This document shows, piece after piece, positions 60,579 to 64,000 of a stretch of 64,000 bases of DNA. The position numbers were made by a program, and so were the translations under genes. A model generated the notes under the pieces. It searched no databases and was not told where the DNA came from. It saw only the letters and a list, made by a program, of their open reading frames with translations. Source of the stretch: an uncultured Eubacteriales bacterium (GTDB lineage: Bacteria; Bacillota; Clostridia; Peptostreptococcales; Anaerovoracaceae); contig CADAEH010000007.1 in NCBI GenBank assembly GCA_902786855.1, positions 1 through 64,000 of the forward strand, written 5' to 3'. Numbering within the stretch: the stretch's first letter is position 1; the number at the start of each line of letters is the position of its first letter.

Positions 60579-62264
60579 ATGAAGACGAACTGGTACAAGG
60601 AAGCTGTCATATATCAGATATATCCTTTCAGCTTCATGGACGCGAACAATGACGGGATGGGCGATATACCCGGCATTATCTCCAGGCTGGACTATATAAA
60701 GGATCTCGGTGCGACTGCGATATGGTTCTCGCCTCTCTATGTATCGCCATGCAAGGATTACGGATATGATGTGGCTGACTACAAGGCTATAGATCCTAAG
60801 TTCGGGACAATGGAAGATTTTGATCTCCTTATGGATGAGTGCCGCAAGAGAGGTCTCCGCATCATCATGGATATGGTGCTGAATCACACCAGCGACCAGC
60901 ATCCCTGGTTCAAGGCGGCACTTGCAGACCCAAATTCTCCATACAGAGATTACTACATCATAAGAAACGGGAAACACAAAAAAGGAAAGCTACTGCCTCC
61001 GACCAACTGGACATCGTCATTCACCGGCCCGGCATGGCAGCAGATCGGTGATACGGAGGAGTTTTATCTGCATCTCTTTGCGCCTGAGCAGCCCGATCTG
61101 AACTGGGAGAATCCCGCTGTCAGAGATGAGATCATCGACATTCTTACATTCTGGCTTGAAAAGGGCGTCAGCGGATTCAGGTTCGATGTGTTCAATATGT
61201 ATTCCAAAGTCTACCCGCTCAGGGATGACCGGTCACCGTTCAGATTCCAGAAGGGTACCCCTTATTTTGTCGACGGTCCGAGGATGCATGAATTCCTGCA
61301 GGAGATGAATGACAGGGCGCTGTCACTTTATGATACATATACAGTCGGTGAATCATACATACCTGATGAAGAGGATGCTCACAGATATATACATGAGGAG
61401 TCGGGTGAGCTTGATTCCATATTCGATTTTGAGCACCTGACCTCAGACAATGCTCTGAAATTCTTCCCTGAGCCTTTTGACCTTAAGCGGTTCAAAAGAG
61501 GCCTTCTTGGTCCACAGCTCAGATATCACGGCTCGGGATGGAATACGCTGGTGCTCGAGAATCACGACAACGGCAGGAGCATCTGCCGGTTCGGGATAAA
61601 TACGAAGCGCTGGCGCTATGAAGCGGCGACATTCCTGGCCATGGTCACATTCCTGGGCTGGGGTACACCGTTCATATATCAGGGAGAAGAGATCGGCATG
61701 ACCAATTCTGCTTTCTGCAGCATGGATGAACTGAAAGATCCTGTGTCGCATTTCGTCTATGATATGATGACAGAAAAGCTGCACATACCTGCACGCACAG
61801 CCTTTGCCATGATCCTTCGCGGTGCGAGAGACCATGCGAGGACACCGATGCAGTGGAACACTTCTGTCAATGCCGGATTCAATGCCGGAGCAGAGCCGTG
61901 GCAGTGTGTTAACCCGGCATATATGAGGATCAATGCTGATGCAGACATGGCATCAGACAGATCCATATACAAGTTCTACCAGAAACTGCTGGCTCTCAGG
62001 AGTTCTGAACAGATACTGCTGCACGGAGAGACCATCGAATACGATCCTGATGACAAGAACATCATTGCATATTCGAGGACACTTGAAGGCAGGCGTATGC
62101 TGATAGTCGGAAATTTCTCCGGCCGCGCGCATAATTACAACATACCTGCGGATTTTGAGACTGGAGAATTAAGTATTGCTTTATCAAATTATAACGGTCA
62201 GACCGTGGGAAGAAAAATGAAGCTCCGGCCGTATGAGGCGATACTTTTCAGAGAGGAAAGATAA
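60579..62264 (+). CDS. GH13 alpha-glucosidase (oligo-1,6-glucosidase type)
   Basis: A 561-residue cytosolic glycoside hydrolase of family 13. Landmarks: YKEAVIYQIYPFSFMDANNDGMGDIPGI at the start, DMVLNHTSDQHPWF, the nucleophile in GFRFDVFN, the acid/base Glu in TVGESYIP, LENHDNGRS with the third Asp, then TPFIYQGEEIGM and a C-terminal beta domain. Length and motifs fit oligo-1,6-glucosidase or trehalose-6-phosphate hydrolase; no PTS gene nearby favours the latter. It has no signal peptide. CGGAG precedes the ATG. Confidence 0.92.
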   Translation: MKTNWYKEAVIYQIYPFSFMDANNDGMGDIPGIISRLDYIKDLGATAIWFSPLYVSPCKDYGYDVADYKAIDPKFGTMEDFDLLMDECRKRGLRIIMDMVLNHTSDQHPWFKAALADPNSPYRDYYIIRNGKHKKGKLLPPTNWTSSFTGPAWQQIGDTEEFYLHLFAPEQPDLNWENPAVRDEIIDILTFWLEKGVSGFRFDVFNMYSKVYPLRDDRSPFRFQKGTPYFVDGPRMHEFLQEMNDRALSLYDTYTVGESYIPDEEDAHRYIHEESGELDSIFDFEHLTSDNALKFFPEPFDLKRFKRGLLGPQLRYHGSGWNTLVLENHDNGRSICRFGINTKRWRYEAATFLAMVTFLGWGTPFIYQGEEIGMTNSAFCSMDELKDPVSHFVYDMMTEKLHIPARTAFAMILRGARDHARTPMQWNTSVNAGFNAGAEPWQCVNPAYMRINADADMASDRSIYKFYQKLLALRSSEQILLHGETIEYDPDDKNIIAYSRTLEGRRMLIVGNFSGRAHNYNIPADFETGELSIALSNYNGQTVGRKMKLRPYEAILFREER

Positions 62265-62322
62265 CAGCCACGCTTCAGGCTGCATCATATTTTCAATAAT
62301 TACATGAAAGGCGGTAACAGTA

Positions 62323-63495
62323 ATGTCAATAGGATTTTATGCTCCAACCAATGTTACATTCGGCGCAGGTGCTGAAGACAAAGTCGCGGAAGTGCTTAAA
62401 GGATACGGAGCTGAAAAAGTGCTCGTGCATTTCGGAGGCGGCTCAGTAAAGCGTTCAGGACTGCTGGATAAAGTAGAAAAAAGCCTGACGTCTGCCGGCA
62501 TCGGATTCATCGAACTCGGCGGGGTCGTTCCTAATCCGAGAGTGAGCCTGGTTCGCAAAGGGATCGAACTCGTGAATAACGAGGGTATCGATTTTATACT
62601 TGCAGTCGGCGGCGGCTCAGTGCTTGACAGCGCCAAGGCAATCGGTTACGGCGCATACGGCGGCGGTGATGTATGGGACTTCTACTGCGGAAAGAGAAAG
62701 GTCGAGGGCACAGTTCCTGTGGGATGTATCCTCACACTTTCAGCAACAGGCTCCGAGATGAGTGATTCATCTGTTATCACTAATGACGAGACTGATCCTG
62801 TATACAAGAGGGGAGTCAGCACAGATTTCGGCAGAGTCAAATTCTCTCTGCTTGATCCTGAATTGACATACACTGTTTCAAAATATCAGACAGCATCAGG
62901 TTCAGTCGATATCATGATGCATACTCTTGAGAGATACTTCCATCAGGGTTATGCACTGGACTTTACTGATGAGCTTTCATTCACCTTGCTTCGCGAAGTC
63001 ATTAAGAACACACCGATCGCACTCGAGCATCCTGATGATTATGATGCGAGAGCCAACCTGATGTGGTGCGGTTCTCTTTCACACAATGGTCTCATGGCAG
63101 TCGGTAACTCAAACAAGGGTGACTGGGCATGCCACCAGATAGAGCACGAGCTCTCCGCAGAATATGATGTTGCACACGGTGCAGGTCTCGCTGCTGTATG
63201 GGGATCATGGGCGAGATACGTTCTGGATACAGATCCTGACAGATTCGTCAAGCTCGGTAAGGGAGTATTCGGCGAGAGCGATCCTGTCAAGACAATAGAG
63301 AAGTTCGAGGAATTCTTCAGATCAATAGATATGCCTACAGATATCAAGGGCCTTGGACTTGAGTTTGATGAAGCGGCCTGCCGCAAAGCGGCTCTCGGAG
63401 TCACTTTCCAGGATGCCCGTACTATAGGCAACTTCAAGGTGCTCAAAACAGAGGACATCTTCAACATCTACATGATGGCTTCAGGCCTGAAATAG
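62323..63495 (+). CDS. iron-containing alcohol dehydrogenase (BdhA/YqdH type)
   Basis: A 390-residue group III alcohol dehydrogenase, NAD(P)H-dependent butanol-dehydrogenase type. The nucleotide site is AVGGGSVLDSAKAIGYGA (about 93-110), followed by LTLSATGSEMS. Metal ligands lie in the SGSVDIMMHTLERYF region and in ACHQIEHELSAEYDVAHGAGLA. It interconverts aldehydes and alcohols in fermentation and redox balance. AAAGGCGG before the ATG supports the start. The next gene, 68 bases on, encodes a sirtuin. Confidence 0.93.
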   Translation: MSIGFYAPTNVTFGAGAEDKVAEVLKGYGAEKVLVHFGGGSVKRSGLLDKVEKSLTSAGIGFIELGGVVPNPRVSLVRKGIELVNNEGIDFILAVGGGSVLDSAKAIGYGAYGGGDVWDFYCGKRKVEGTVPVGCILTLSATGSEMSDSSVITNDETDPVYKRGVSTDFGRVKFSLLDPELTYTVSKYQTASGSVDIMMHTLERYFHQGYALDFTDELSFTLLREVIKNTPIALEHPDDYDARANLMWCGSLSHNGLMAVGNSNKGDWACHQIEHELSAEYDVAHGAGLAAVWGSWARYVLDTDPDRFVKLGKGVFGESDPVKTIEKFEEFFRSIDMPTDIKGLGLEFDEAACRKAALGVTFQDARTIGNFKVLKTEDIFNIYMMASGLK

Positions 63496-63563
63496 AAAAC
63501 ATATATCGTACATAAAAAGATAAGTATCCATCAGCATCATTTCAGGAAGAAAAGGAGAGGGCT

Positions 63564-64000
63564 ATGAAACCGGAAATTGAAAAGTTTAAGAAGATCATAG
63601 ACGAGAGCAACAATATCGTATTCTTCGGCGGTGCCGGCGTTTCTACTGAAAGTGGCATTCCTGATTTCAGAAGCGCGAACGGTATCTACAATATGGACCT
63701 CGGCAGAGAAGTATCTCCGGAGGAGATGATCTCTCATACATTTTATGTAAGACACACGAAAGATTTCTATGATTTCTACAAGGATAAGCTGATCTACAAG
63801 GATGCTCAGCCTAACGCATGCCATAAGGCTCTTGCAGAGCTCGAAAAGCAGGGCAAGGTCAAAGCTGTAGTCACTCAGAATATCGACGGACTGCATCAGC
63901 TTGCCGGAAGCAAAACAGTGTTCGAGCTGCACGGGTCTGTATTACGCAATTATTGCGAGAGATGCCATGCTTTCTATGGTGTCGACAAGGTCCTCGAGAG
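63564..64000 (+). CDS. NAD+-dependent protein deacylase, sirtuin (incomplete at window end)
   Basis: The first 145 residues of a classical bacterial sirtuin, running off the right edge. NIVFFGGAGVSTESGIPDFRSANGIYN (about 17-43) is the NAD-binding loop, TQNIDGLHQLAGS (about 113-125) the catalytic region, ELHGSVLRNYCERC the catalytic His and the first zinc cysteine pair. It should remove acyl groups from lysines in the cytosol. AAAGGAGAGG eight bases before the ATG fixes the start. Unlike the sirtuin at 27905 it keeps all standard motifs. Confidence 0.93.
   Translation, partial: MKPEIEKFKKIIDESNNIVFFGGAGVSTESGIPDFRSANGIYNMDLGREVSPEEMISHTFYVRHTKDFYDFYKDKLIYKDAQPNACHKALAELEKQGKVKAVVTQNIDGLHQLAGSKTVFELHGSVLRNYCERCHAFYGVDKVLE

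Noticed and set aside
1-64000. CRISPR array, tRNA or rRNA genes, prophage
   Set aside because: No regularly spaced direct repeats, cloverleaf-like gaps, rRNA-like stretches, or integrase/structural phage genes were noticed on either strand.

Overview
The window looks like chromosome of an anaerobic low-to-mid-GC Clostridium-like bacterium (Bacillota, class Clostridia; the Anaerovoracaceae / Family XIII area is a guess). The grounds are the acetylase-type lysine/diaminopimelate pathway (DapH, PatA-type aminotransferase, M20 deacetylase), a GGGtGRT protein beside a NifU-like scaffold, MmcQ/YjbR, EcsC, DUF5714, DUF5688 and BspA-type leucine-rich proteins, strong AGGAGG ribosome sites, frequent ATGA overlaps, and a small PrdA-like protein reminiscent of Stickland fermenters. 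I see no rRNA, tRNA, CRISPR array, prophage or intact transposon.

Layout. 0.27-3.2 kb: a small enzyme and membrane-protein operon (metallo-beta-lactamase fold, membrane protein, BAAT-like hydrolase, isoprenylcysteine-methyltransferase-like). 3.2-4.29 kb: gene wreckage (an alpha/beta hydrolase front end joined to the tail of an unrelated protein), then about 570 bases without a gene. That stretch is full of hairpins and ends in a compact structured RNA resembling a HEARO/IscB omega-RNA without its nuclease. 4.29-10.9 kb: dapF-dapH-patA-dapL-purA-purB, a lysine/peptidoglycan and AMP synthesis operon. 11-16.9 kb: an internally deleted Gfo/Idh dehydrogenase, an ArsB/NhaD permease, a TIM-barrel isomerase, a zinc-ribbon / DUF5714 / radical-SAM trio, and an EamA exporter. 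17-20 kb: TrkA-TrkH potassium uptake. 20-24 kb: FIST protein, aldehyde dehydrogenase, IclR regulator, DUF6506. 24.2-31.2 kb: a yybP-ykoY-like (Mn2+) riboswitch before a Na/Pi cotransporter, then acyltransferase, EcsC, class-M-like sirtuin, MFS, VOC and flavin reductase genes.

31.3-37.3 kb and 44.2-51.2 kb hold the most interesting material: two diverged paralogous cassettes, each with a leucine-rich-repeat protein, a VWA/DUF2201 protein and a MoxR-type AAA+ ATPase. Gene order is changed between them (LRR-VWA-MoxR versus VWA-LRR-MoxR). The first is followed by a CooC-like metal-chaperone ATPase. The second is translationally joined to a phytoene-desaturase-like flavoprotein and a ferredoxin-type reductase. 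The ATPase/VWA pair recalls chelatase-type machines, so a metallo- or flavoenzyme maturation role is a reasonable hypothesis, but no substrate is shown.

Between the cassettes lie DNA repair genes (deoxyinosine glycosylase; MmcQ-MGMT fusion), a lipoprotein, lipid enzymes, homoserine dehydrogenase and a membrane XRE regulator. 51.3-64 kb is housekeeping: FtsH, SEC-C protein, DUF5688, Mbeg1-like hydrolase, NifU-like plus GGGtGRT pair, thioesterase, manganese pyrophosphatase, GH13 glucosidase, iron alcohol dehydrogenase, and a sirtuin cut by the window end.
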